Source: an uncultured Bacteroidia bacterium
Lineage (GTDB): Bacteria; Bacteroidota; Bacteroidia; Bacteroidales; Prolixibacteraceae
Reading direction: 5' to 3'
Assembly: GCA_903927965.1 (NCBI GenBank)
Contig: CAIYPA010000145.1
Location: 1-35,182, forward strand
Length of the DNA: 35,182 nt
Under the pieces are notes generated by a model. It was not told the DNA's origin. It did no database searches and saw only the letters and a program-made list of their open reading frames with translations. Of the stretch, positions 22,637 through 30,147 are shown one piece after another. Numbering within the stretch: the first letter of the stretch is position 1; each line of letters starts with the position of its first letter. The position numbers were made by a program, and so were the translations under genes.

Positions 22637-23836
22637 TTAATTTTTTAATGGTATAGTGAAAATGAATGTAGATCCTTTACCCATTATACTCTCCATCCTT
22701 AAAACGCCATGATGCGCTTCGACGATTTTTTTCACAATGGCAAGGCCAAGTCCCGTCGATTTTTCATTGGCTGTCGGCTTTGCAGAAGTGGTCTGAAATG
22801 GTCTGAAAAGTTTTGAATGTTCATGCTCCGGTATTCCTTGTCCCTCATCAATAATGCGGGTGATAATTTCATCCTCTGCAACAGATATATCAATTATGAT
22901 TCTAGTGTTTGGTTGCGAGTATTTGATCGCATTGCCCAAAAGGTTATTGATAACCTGCTGTATTTTATTTGGATCGAAATTTATCCAAATTGCGTTTTGG
23001 CTTGTATTGATCAGGATTATCTGTGATTTGTTTTTTGCAAGCAACTCATTCTGGATGATATTGGTCCTGATAAATGAGATGTACTCCTGTTCGGAAACAT
23101 TAAGGTCGAAGATGCCAGACTCAATTTTTGATATATCAAGAAAATCATGGATCAGGTCAAGGGAAAATTTGCAACTTTTATTAATATGGTGCAAAAATTC
23201 TAGTTTCCGCTCCTTTGGAATATCCTCATAATCTTCGATAAGAATATCTGAAAAAGACTCTGCCACGCCTATAGGATTGCGAAGATCGTGGGCTACCATT
23301 CCGATATACCTGTTTTTTTCCTTATTTAATTCGGACAGTTGTTCGTTCAGCTTGACAAGCTCAAGTGTGCGTATTTTAACTTTTTCTTCAAGGCTTTGGT
23401 TGGCATCCTGAAGTTTTTGCATCAATCGACGATTGTTGGTGATCAGTTCATATTTTTCAAACGCCTCTTTCACAATTGCGTCCAATTCATCCTGGTCCCA
23501 TGGCTTCTTTACGTAACGGAAGATTTGGCCCTCATTGATTGCACCAATAACCGCTTCAAAATCGGTATAACCGGTCAAAATAAGTTTCAAAGCATCAGGA
23601 TATTTATCTTTAATTTTCTTGAAGAAGTCGATACCGGTCATTCCAGGCATGCGCTGGTCCGACAAGACAACCTGAATGTTTTCCTTCTCCATAATGTTAA
23701 ACCCTTCAGATGGACCAATAGCTGAAAATACATTGTATTTTCTCCTGAATTGCCTGACCAAAGCCTTTGTAATCTCAACTTCGTCATCAATAATCAACAG
23801 GTTGTAATTTTTTACCATAAAATCATCATTACTCAT
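22637..23836 (-). CDS. REC-histidine kinase hybrid (receiver first)
   Basis: A 399-aa cytoplasmic signalling protein with no membrane segment. The receiver domain spans about 10-128 (acidic pair IIDDEVE, phospho-acceptor Asp60 in LSDQRMPGMTG, Lys in YVKKPW). A coiled-coil linker (130-175) leads to a HisKA domain with His183 in MVAHDLRNPIG and a HATPase with NNLLGNAIKY, DEGQGIP and GLGLAIVKKI. The receiver-first order lets it take phosphate from another kinase; the obvious partner is the PAS-kinase encoded just upstream (4-bp ATGA overlap). No HTH or other output domain is present. The mannanase gene begins 2 nt after the stop. Confidence 0.92.
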   Translation of the reverse strand: MSNDDFMVKNYNLLIIDDEVEITKALVRQFRRKYNVFSAIGPSEGFNIMEKENIQVVLSDQRMPGMTGIDFFKKIKDKYPDALKLILTGYTDFEAVIGAINEGQIFRYVKKPWDQDELDAIVKEAFEKYELITNNRRLMQKLQDANQSLEEKVKIRTLELVKLNEQLSELNKEKNRYIGMVAHDLRNPIGVAESFSDILIEDYEDIPKERKLEFLHHINKSCKFSLDLIHDFLDISKIESGIFDLNVSEQEYISFIRTNIIQNELLAKNKSQIILINTSQNAIWINFDPNKIQQVINNLLGNAIKYSQPNTRIIIDISVAEDEIITRIIDEGQGIPEHEHSKLFRPFQTTSAKPTANEKSTGLGLAIVKKIVEAHHGVLRMESIMGKGSTFIFTIPLKN

Positions 23837-25101
23837 ATGCTTAAATTTTTTGGTATTATCAGTTTAAAACTTGTCCCTTCTCCTGGTTCAGATTCCACCT
23901 CGATCGAACCTTTATGCAAATCGGTAATTATCTTATAGGTAATGCTTAAGCCCAATCCAGTCCCGCTCCCAACTGGTTTTGTCGTAAAAAAAGGATCAAA
24001 AATCTTATCACGGATCTCATGAGGAATACCACAGCCGTTGTCTTTTACCGATAGTACAACATTGGGTTCTTTTAGCTCAATGGACAAAATGATTTTGCCA
24101 CCAGAATCAACGGCATATATGGCGTTGATCAGAACGTTTAAAATCGCCTGATTGAGCTGACCGGGATAACAACCGACCAGAAGTCTGTCGGGGGCCAAAA
24201 ACTCCAGGTTTATGTTTTTACTGGTCAGTTCGGATCGTAAAATTGAAATGGTCGATTTAATGTTCTCAATAAGATCGATTGTTTTTACTGCTGAACCATC
24301 CAGTCTTGAAAACAACCGAAGGTCCTCGACAATAGTTTTTACCCGCTCAATCCCAATTTTTGATTCTTTCACCATATCGGCAAGATCCAGAGACAAAAAA
24401 TCAAGATCATTTTTTTTATGAATACCTGCAGCCTGCCTGTTCAATTCGGGTAAACCCTCCTTGCTGATCAATTCCTCGACCTCCCGATAGGATTGTATAA
24501 CCTCTTCCACATATTTTTCAATCGAAAAGAGGTTGCTGTAAACAAATGCAATCGGATTATTGATTTCGTGGGCTACTCCGGCAACAAGCCGGCCTATTGC
24601 GTTCATCTTTTCGGAATGGATCAGCATATGCTGGGTCTCCTTCAATTCCGCCAAAGTAAATTGCAACGTTTTTTTCTCCTTGATCAGTTGCCTCTGCAAA
24701 TTATTGACCTGCTGATTCAGAAGGCTAAGCTGATCATTCTGTTTGAATAAATAAGGAACATCGGCTTCAGCAAAAACCATAAACTGACCTTGTTTTCTAA
24801 ATACCTTTGAATTAAGTACATAGCTAATATCGCCAGAATTGCCAATTGTCATTAGTCCATCAAAAATTAATCCGTCAACGCTTCCATTCTTAAAAGAGTG
24901 GAATACCGGATTTACAAAACTATTTTTTGCATTTTTAAGATTTTCATCGACATCCAGAAAATAACACATCGCCCGATTGGCATCCAATAATCGGCCTTCA
25001 ATATCAAAAACGCCAATCCCAACCGAATGCCCCTTCGATATCAATTCGAAAATCAAATTGCTCCATTCTGAAATGTATTTGTTTTTGCCGGTATAAACCA
25101 T
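23833..25101 (-). CDS. PAS-domain sensor histidine kinase (soluble, NtrB-type)
   Basis: A 422-aa kinase without membrane segments. A PAS-like domain lies at about 15-115 (SVGIGVFDIEGRLLDANRAM is the usual PAS start), then a coiled coil (118-160), HisKA with His178 in VAGVAHEINNPIAFVYSN, and a HATPase domain with NVLINAIYAV, KDNGCGIP and FDPFFTTKPVGSGTGLGLS. The HEINNP H-box and FTTK F-box place it in the NtrB/AtoS-like kinase class. It overlaps the REC-kinase gene by 4 bp, so the two are translationally coupled and probably form a phosphorelay. The input is likely cytoplasmic, perhaps via the upstream B12-binding protein, which is inference from position only. Confidence 0.92.
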   Translation of the reverse strand: MVYTGKNKYISEWSNLIFELISKGHSVGIGVFDIEGRLLDANRAMCYFLDVDENLKNAKNSFVNPVFHSFKNGSVDGLIFDGLMTIGNSGDISYVLNSKVFRKQGQFMVFAEADVPYLFKQNDQLSLLNQQVNNLQRQLIKEKKTLQFTLAELKETQHMLIHSEKMNAIGRLVAGVAHEINNPIAFVYSNLFSIEKYVEEVIQSYREVEELISKEGLPELNRQAAGIHKKNDLDFLSLDLADMVKESKIGIERVKTIVEDLRLFSRLDGSAVKTIDLIENIKSTISILRSELTSKNINLEFLAPDRLLVGCYPGQLNQAILNVLINAIYAVDSGGKIILSIELKEPNVVLSVKDNGCGIPHEIRDKIFDPFFTTKPVGSGTGLGLSITYKIITDLHKGSIEVESEPGEGTSFKLIIPKNLSI

Positions 25102-25174
25102 ATCCCCTACGTTAACAGTAACAGCAAAAATACCGTATTAATTAAGCTATCGATAAATTTCCGCCACTATTTTA

Positions 25175-25636
25175 TCAATGTACTGAATACCTGATTTCAA
25201 GATTTTCTTCGGCCAATTTATTGAATGTCGGTATATTGATCTGCATCCAACAATAATATGGATAAATCTCCAGGTAACAGTCGGGCGAAAGCTCCTGTTT
25301 TAATATTTCAATCCATGTATTCAGTTGGGCGGCCCAATAGGTTGAACTGAAATTACGCGAACGGTAAGCCCTGAAAACCCAAAGGACCGTATCGGTTAAA
25401 ACTTCGGGCGACCGCTGATGGAAAATGGATTCCATAAACCGGGCATGATTGGCATGATTATCTTTCATCATGCTGACATTGTTAACACCAACAAGATCCA
25501 ATATATCAGGCCTGTCTTCCATTCTATTATTCATCAGTTCAACCAATAGACCTGTTTTAGTGCTGTATTCTGCAGCACTTTTCTCACTTACCTGCTTAAG
25601 TTGTCCGGCAGAATTGATTAAATCGTTCCGTTCCAT
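25175..25636 (-). CDS. Uncharacterised 153-aa protein of the B12/kinase cassette
   Basis: I do not recognise a family. It is a soluble, probably mainly helical protein without signal peptide or membrane segment. Notable stretches are LMNNRMEDRPDILDLVGVNN, MMKDNHANHARFMESIF and VFRAYRSRNFSSTYWAAQLN, the last followed by TWIEILKQ. An aromatic-rich end (EIYPYYCWMQINIPTF) suggests a ligand or protein contact surface. His-rich NHANHARF could bind a cofactor, but no known motif is seen. It starts 17 bp after the B12-binding gene stop and ends 73 bp before the PAS-kinase, all on one strand, so it belongs to that signalling unit. It may connect the B12 protein to the kinase. Confidence 0.7.
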   Translation of the reverse strand: MERNDLINSAGQLKQVSEKSAAEYSTKTGLLVELMNNRMEDRPDILDLVGVNNVSMMKDNHANHARFMESIFHQRSPEVLTDTVLWVFRAYRSRNFSSTYWAAQLNTWIEILKQELSPDCYLEIYPYYCWMQINIPTFNKLAEENLEIRYSVH

Positions 25637-25653
25637 TGTAAAATATTTTAAGC

Positions 25654-26316
25654 TTATTTATTGTATGTTTGAATGAATTTATCAAGAATGTAAAGGTCTG
25701 TTAGCACGATTACGTTGCCCATACGATCTGTCATATCTGCTGAAACATGATTAAATGCCTGTCCACCAATGACAATCTGTAAACCGGGAAATTCCTTTTG
25801 TAAAATATCGAGCATTTTTAGCAGGTTGGTAAAATTAAAATAAACACTTAAGGAAATAGCGATTAAATCTGGTTTTATTTCGTGGAGGTACCTGATCAAT
25901 TCATTGTTGGGAATCCCAGTTCCCAGGAAAAAAGTTTCCCACCCGTTCATCTCAAAGACATCAGCTACCATTTTAATTCCCACCTGGTGCTGTTCTTTTT
26001 CGACACAGGCTACAACAACTTTTCTATAGCATCTTTTATTTGAAATTATCTGCTCAAACAGCTCATTCAGGATACTTTCCGTAATGGCAGTCGCTATATG
26101 CTCGGTTGCGACACTAATTTTATTGGTCTCCCATAACTTTCCCACTTCATAAAGCGCCACTTTAAAAACATCCTCGTAAAGCTGAATAACGGAATGATTT
26201 GATGATAGATAACTGTGTGCAATGTCCGAACAGGCAGAACGGTTACAATTCAACAGGTTATCAAGAAATCCATTGGTGAAATTCTCACTAATACTTTCAT
26301 TCATCATTTTTTTCAA
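25654..26316 (-). CDS. Stand-alone cobalamin (B12)-binding sensor protein, CarH/AerR-like
   Basis: A 220-aa soluble protein with two parts. Residues about 15-95 form a helical cap with LYEVGKLWETNKISVATEHI (Trp62, Glu72, His73), the W...EH pattern of methionine-synthase-cap and CarH-type domains. Residues 98-215 are a Rossmann-like B12-binding domain with EKEQHQVG (His110 in E-x-H-x-x-G, the lower axial ligand position) and IVIGGQAFNH. There is no HTH domain, unlike CarH, so it resembles the stand-alone photoreceptor/antirepressor type (AerR). It is the first gene of a probable six-gene operon with two kinases and a mannanase. Light or cobalamin sensing is inferred from family; corrinoid-methyltransferase partners are not present nearby. 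Confidence 0.85.
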   Translation of the reverse strand: MKKMMNESISENFTNGFLDNLLNCNRSACSDIAHSYLSSNHSVIQLYEDVFKVALYEVGKLWETNKISVATEHIATAITESILNELFEQIISNKRCYRKVVVACVEKEQHQVGIKMVADVFEMNGWETFFLGTGIPNNELIRYLHEIKPDLIAISLSVYFNFTNLLKMLDILQKEFPGLQIVIGGQAFNHVSADMTDRMGNVIVLTDLYILDKFIQTYNK

Positions 26317-26413
26317 ATTAAAGTTTCAGAATTGGAGCTTTCTCAAAAATAATTGAAATCCGAAATTAATCAGTCAAATCAGAATGTACATGATAATCCG
26401 TAAAGTATATATA

Positions 26414-26421
26414 CAAAAATA
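26414..26421 (-). promoter_or_regulatory. Possible -7 box of the B12/kinase/mannanase operon
   Basis: TATTTTTG on the minus strand fits TAnnTTTG and would give a leader of about 90 nt. No -33 TTTG is seen at the right distance. AGGGA...TCCCT arms lie just upstream (26432-26455). The rest of the 440-bp gap (26317-26756) holds the repeated hairpin-leader element and no gene. Confidence 0.3.
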
Positions 26422-26566
26422 AGGATTACTAGGGATCTGTCGAGGATTGTCCCTAATATTTTTAATAATTATCTGTGTGATTCTGCTTCAATTATTTGAA
26501 AAGAAATCCATCTTTCCTAGTAATTTGGTAAAAGTAAAATTGTAGTAAGTGACACCTATTAAATTG

Positions 26567-26685
26567 AAAAGGATAGAGCCGGGCGGCCCTATCCTTTTGC
26601 TAAACCTAACCTAAACCTAACCTAAACCTAACCTAAACCTAACCTAAACCTAAACTTATGAAAAAATGTAATACAAATGTAACCT
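26567..26685. repeat. Hairpin plus AACCTA-leader element, copy 2
   Basis: The stem AAAAGGATAG/CTATCCTTTT (26567-26576/26589-26598), an A-C mismatch, GCC/GGC and a GGGC loop are followed by about five tandem 11-bp AAACCTAACCT units (26602-26650) and ATG at 26658. Reading from it gives MKKCNTNVTLNVLFTKLI then a stop. The stem sequence differs from copy 1 by paired changes, while loop, mismatch and the ATGAAAAAA..TACAAATGTAACC segment are conserved. Confidence 0.75.
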
Positions 26686-26756
26686 TGAATGTGCTGTTCA
26701 CCAAATTAATTTAGTTAAAAAAAGCTAAATTATAGAAAATATCTTGCCATCTCTAA

Positions 26757-27845
26757 TTATTTTACGTCTGATGTCAAAATTTTGATGAGTTCAACCTCTT
26801 CTTGCTTGTAGGGAGTACCATCAGTCCGGAATATTTCGTGAAACCAGAGTTTCGGCTCTGAACCATCCGGCATCGGCTCATCCCATGCATATTTCGTATT
26901 CGATTTACCTGAAACCAGACCCCAGTTGATCGCTCCTATGTTATTTAATTTCAATAAAGGCATGATATTGGTAAAAAGGCTATTGTTCCGCCGGGCCATA
27001 TATTCAGAGCAAATAAGGGGACGATTGTATTTTTTAAGCGTGTCAATGGCTGCTTTATGCTTTTCTGGATTCTCATAGTTGTGATACGTTATGATGTCCG
27101 AATTTTCAATCTGGAATTTATTGAGCTCTTTTAAGTTGATGCTCCATACGGCTGAAGATAACGGTTGAGACAGATCAATTTCCCGACCCCATTCAAATAC
27201 TTTTTTTAATAAAGGTAATGATTTCTCTCCATATCCTGAGTTGCCCGGTTCATTGTACAAATCCCAAAATGCAATACGTTGATCGTCTTTGAATGTGCTG
27301 AGTACGTCTTTCACATATCCTTCTAAAGTGATAATAAGGGTCGTATCTTTAAATAACAAATCTCCTGGATCGCGTACCCAACCTGAATTGTGGACACCAG
27401 GTTTTGGATCAGGCTGTTTACCAGCCTTATAGGAGGGATTCCAACAGTCATCAAAAAAGACAAAGGCTGTTTTGATTCCGTGGTTGCTTGAAATCGTCAA
27501 ATAAGTATTTAACCTTTTTTTGAACCCAGCCTGATCTACTTCCCAAGCCAGGTGATGAAGGTAAACACGCATAACATTAAGACCTAAACCTTCAGCCCAG
27601 CCCAATTCACGATCAATAGTTACTGTATCAAACGATTCTGCCTGCCATGTCTCCAACTGGTTGATTGCTGTACTTGGATTAAAGTTGGATCCACGTAGCC
27701 AACCGGTTTTTTTACCCCAGTCCTTAGCGTGTTCTTCAGTCCATCTAGGATTTTGAACAATTGGTTTTGGAGAATCAAAACAGGATTCCAGGGCACCCAG
27801 ACAGGTCACAACAAGAATTGACATCAAAATGAAAGGTTTATTCAT
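26757..27845 (-). CDS. GH5-like (cellulase-family) glycoside hydrolase, probable lipoprotein
   Basis: A 362-aa clan GH-A enzyme. Acid/base Glu199 is in IAFWDLYNEPGN and the probable nucleophile Glu281 in RPLICSEYMARR; the VMRVYLHHLAWEVD strand and the ITYHNYENP strand fit the GH5-like (beta/alpha)8 barrel. The N-terminus MNKPFILMSILVVTCLGALE followed by SC suggests a signal peptide with a weak lipobox at Cys22, so it may be anchored at the outer membrane. Substrate is not clear; GH5-like enzymes next to GH26 and GH38 often act on mannans, but xylan or glucan activity is equally possible. It is 440 bp upstream of the B12 gene with the hairpin-leader element between, so probably a separate transcript. 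Confidence 0.8.
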   Translation of the reverse strand: MNKPFILMSILVVTCLGALESCFDSPKPIVQNPRWTEEHAKDWGKKTGWLRGSNFNPSTAINQLETWQAESFDTVTIDRELGWAEGLGLNVMRVYLHHLAWEVDQAGFKKRLNTYLTISSNHGIKTAFVFFDDCWNPSYKAGKQPDPKPGVHNSGWVRDPGDLLFKDTTLIITLEGYVKDVLSTFKDDQRIAFWDLYNEPGNSGYGEKSLPLLKKVFEWGREIDLSQPLSSAVWSINLKELNKFQIENSDIITYHNYENPEKHKAAIDTLKKYNRPLICSEYMARRNNSLFTNIMPLLKLNNIGAINWGLVSGKSNTKYAWDEPMPDGSEPKLWFHEIFRTDGTPYKQEEVELIKILTSDVK

Positions 27846-27980
27846 TATAATATATTTAACAGACTAGTTTTTTTATTGGGATAAATCTATAAAACAAATA
27901 AATACAAAACAATGGTGGGTCTTGTGTTATTTTATTCCTCCTTCAGGTCTAATTTACTACGGATGATTATGTTTAATTAA

Positions 27981-28020
27981 AATAATGGAACCGGACTTAA
28001 AAAGTCCGGTTCTATTATAA
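27981..28020 (-). terminator. Intrinsic terminator after the GGGtGRT gene
   Basis: A stem with AACCGGACTT/AAGTCCGGTT core extended by TAATAGA/TCCATTA lies 14 bp beyond the stop at 28034. On the minus strand the stem is followed by TTATTTTAATT. It would end the run of minus-strand genes that begins at 32047 or at a point inside it. Confidence 0.75.
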
Positions 28021-28033
28021 TTAAAAAGGGTTT

Positions 28034-29026
28034 TTAGGCCTGTGATACCGCAACTGCAACGGCCACTGATGCACCAACCATTGGATTATTTCCCATCCCG
28101 ATAAGGCCCATCATCTCGACATGGGCAGGAACAGATGACGAACCTGCAAACTGGGCGTCTGAATGCATACGTCCCATTGTGTCGGTCATACCGTACGAAG
28201 CAGGACCGGCAGCCATGTTGTCAGGATGTAATGTACGCCCTGTTCCGCCTCCCGAAGCGACCGAGAAGTATTTCTTTCCTTGTTCAATGCACTCTTTTTT
28301 GTAAGTTCCGGCCACCGGATGCTGGAAGCGGGTCGGGTTTGTGGAGTTACCCGTAATGGAGACATCCACTCCTTCCCTATGCAGGATAGCCACACCTTCC
28401 CGTACATCGTCGGCACCATAACAATTTACTTTTGCCTTATCGCCAGTAGAATAAGCTATACGTGCCACTTCCTTTAATTCGCTCGTATAATAATCGAATT
28501 CAGTTTGTACGTAGGTAAACCCATTGATACGGGATATGATTTTTGCTGCGTCCTTCCCTAAACCGTTCAGAATCACACGTAAAGGTTCTTTCCGGACACG
28601 GTTTGCCGATTTGGCGATACCAATGGCGCCTTCTGCAGCAGCAAAAGATTCATGTCCGGCGAGAAATGCAAAGCATTTCGTCTCTTCGCGCAACAACATG
28701 GCTGCAAGATTTCCATGCCCAATCCCCACCTTGCGGTCATCGGCAACAGATCCCGGAATACAAAAAGCCTGAAGGCCAATACCCAATGTTGCGGCAATTT
28801 CGGCAGCATTGGTTTGTCCTTGTTTAATTGCTATGGCAGCACCTACGATATAAGCCCACATGGCATTTTCAAATGCGATGGGCTGGATGTCCTTCACAAT
28901 CTTGTAAACATCAACACCTTTGTCGTCGCAAATTTTTCTGGCTTCTTCAATGGAAGAAATTCCATATGAATTCAACACTTCATTGATCTTGTTGATCCTT
29001 CTGTCGTAACTTTCAAATAATGGCAT
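28034..29026 (-). CDS. GGGtGRT family protein
   Basis: A 330-aa protein with the family-defining glycine-rich block SVASGGGTGRTLHPDNMAAG followed by PASYGMTDTMGRMHSDAQFA, and a C-terminal GLIGMGNNPMVGASVAVAVA. A second hallmark is GIGHGNLAAMLLREETKCFA followed by FLAGHESFAAAEGA. The biochemical role is unknown; the family is found mainly in anaerobes and is regularly next to a NifU-like scaffold gene, as here (11 bp upstream). No signal peptide is seen, so it is cytoplasmic. The pair is probably co-transcribed and a strong terminator follows at 27981. Identification is firm, function open. Confidence 0.92.
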   Translation of the reverse strand: MPLFESYDRRINKINEVLNSYGISSIEEARKICDDKGVDVYKIVKDIQPIAFENAMWAYIVGAAIAIKQGQTNAAEIAATLGIGLQAFCIPGSVADDRKVGIGHGNLAAMLLREETKCFAFLAGHESFAAAEGAIGIAKSANRVRKEPLRVILNGLGKDAAKIISRINGFTYVQTEFDYYTSELKEVARIAYSTGDKAKVNCYGADDVREGVAILHREGVDVSITGNSTNPTRFQHPVAGTYKKECIEQGKKYFSVASGGGTGRTLHPDNMAAGPASYGMTDTMGRMHSDAQFAGSSSVPAHVEMMGLIGMGNNPMVGASVAVAVAVSQA

Positions 29027-29037
29027 ATCTTTTTCTC

Positions 29038-29736
29038 CTATTCTTTACGTGGGTCAATAATTTTAACTGCTTCGTCGATCCGACCATATTTACCGGATGC
29101 CTTTTTCAAGGCTTCGTTGGCGTCCATGCCGGTTTTGATCATGTCCATCATTCTACCAAGGCTGACAAATTCGTAACCTATGATTTCATTCCCGGCATCC
29201 AGGCCTATTCTGGTAATATAACCTTCGGCCATTTCGAGATAACGGGGACCTTTTGCTACTGTTCCATACAAAGTCCCAGTTACACCACGCAGCCCTTTTC
29301 CCAAATCTTCAAGACCGGCACCAATCGGAAGACCACCTTCTGAAAATGCCGTTTGTGTACGCCCATAAACAATTTGGAGAAATAGCTCACGCATAGCTGT
29401 GTTGATAGCATCGCATACAAGGTCGGTATTCAAAGCTTCCAGGATCGTTTTCCCTGGAAGGATTTCAGAAGCCATCGCGGCCGAATGGGTCATTCCAGTG
29501 CATCCAATCGTTTCGATGAGGGCTTCCTGAATAATTCCTTCTTTTACGTTCAGGGTGAGTTTACATGCACCCTGCTGAGGTGCGCACCAACCCACACCAT
29601 GTGTCAGCCCCGAAATGTCTTTTACCTCTTTGGCTTTTACCCAACGCCCTTCCTCGGGAATCGGAGCCGGTCCATGATTTGCCCCTTGTGCAACGCAAAT
29701 CATCCCTTCAACTTCATGTGTAAAACTCATATCCAC
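29038..29736 (-). CDS. NifU/IscU-like iron-sulfur scaffold protein, GGGtGRT-associated
   Basis: A 232-aa protein whose N-terminal two thirds resemble the IscU/NifU scaffold fold. Cysteines at 51 and 58 (GWCAPQQGACKL), 79 (IETIGCTGMTHSAAMASEIL) and 108 (DLVCDAINTA) are candidate cluster ligands; the Cys79 block matches the GCG[AS] helix of IscU in position. It is longer than IscU (about 130 aa), with an extra C-terminal helical part. The gene stops 11 bp before the GGGtGRT start and begins 44 bp after the DUF190 gene. Presumably it supplies a cluster to its partner, which is inference from constant pairing. No other Fe-S assembly genes are nearby. Confidence 0.85.
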   Translation of the reverse strand: MDMSFTHEVEGMICVAQGANHGPAPIPEEGRWVKAKEVKDISGLTHGVGWCAPQQGACKLTLNVKEGIIQEALIETIGCTGMTHSAAMASEILPGKTILEALNTDLVCDAINTAMRELFLQIVYGRTQTAFSEGGLPIGAGLEDLGKGLRGVTGTLYGTVAKGPRYLEMAEGYITRIGLDAGNEIIGYEFVSLGRMMDMIKTGMDANEALKKASGKYGRIDEAVKIIDPRKE

Positions 29737-29780
29737 TAATTTTTAATTTGAAATATATAGAGAACCTATTAGTCAAGTAT

Positions 29781-30146
29781 TTAAATATCAAACATGCGCT
29801 TTTCCCCTGATTTATAGAGCAAAACCGTCGTTTTGTCAAATGTCGCCAGACAACCGTATTTCATGGCTTCAAGTTGGGGCCGGATTCTTTCGTAGAATGA
29901 AAGCAATTTGTTTTCTTCGTCGATCAATTCAATGACGGTGGGCACTTTATCGCTGACTTCCCAAAATTTGTAGGAATGGATTACGGAACTCGCCCCATAT
30001 CCCAGCATCCCTTTTAAAACTGTGGCACCAGCAATTTTTTCTTTCTTTGCCAGCAATACAATAAATTCATAGAGAGGTGTTTGCCGAAACTGGTCCGTCG
30101 AACTGATATAGATGCGCAATATTCCTGCCTGTGTATTGTTTTCCAT
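29781..30146 (-). CDS. DUF190 family protein (PII-like), CrcB partner
   Basis: A 121-aa protein of the DUF190 family. Signatures are LRIYISSTDQFRQTPLYEFI, VLLAKKEKIAGATVLKGMLG followed by YG, and VIELIDEENKLLSFYERIRP. The fold is ferredoxin-like and trimeric as in PII signal proteins, with a nucleotide-binding possibility. The gene begins 1 nt after the crcB stop, the common arrangement, suggesting that it helps or regulates the fluoride channel. No effector is known. The C-terminal KYGCLATFDKTTVLLYK strand is complete, so the gene is intact. Confidence 0.88.
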   Translation of the reverse strand: MENNTQAGILRIYISSTDQFRQTPLYEFIVLLAKKEKIAGATVLKGMLGYGASSVIHSYKFWEVSDKVPTVIELIDEENKLLSFYERIRPQLEAMKYGCLATFDKTTVLLYKSGEKRMFDI

Positions 30147-30147
30147 C

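Noticed and set aside
25654-26316. Corrinoid methyltransferase subunit (MtaC-like) as identity of the B12 protein
   Set aside because: The architecture is compatible, but no methyltransferase or activator gene is nearby, whereas two kinases are; sensor role preferred, not proven.
26602-26650. CRISPR array
   Set aside because: Units are contiguous 11-mers without unique spacers and no cas gene is seen.
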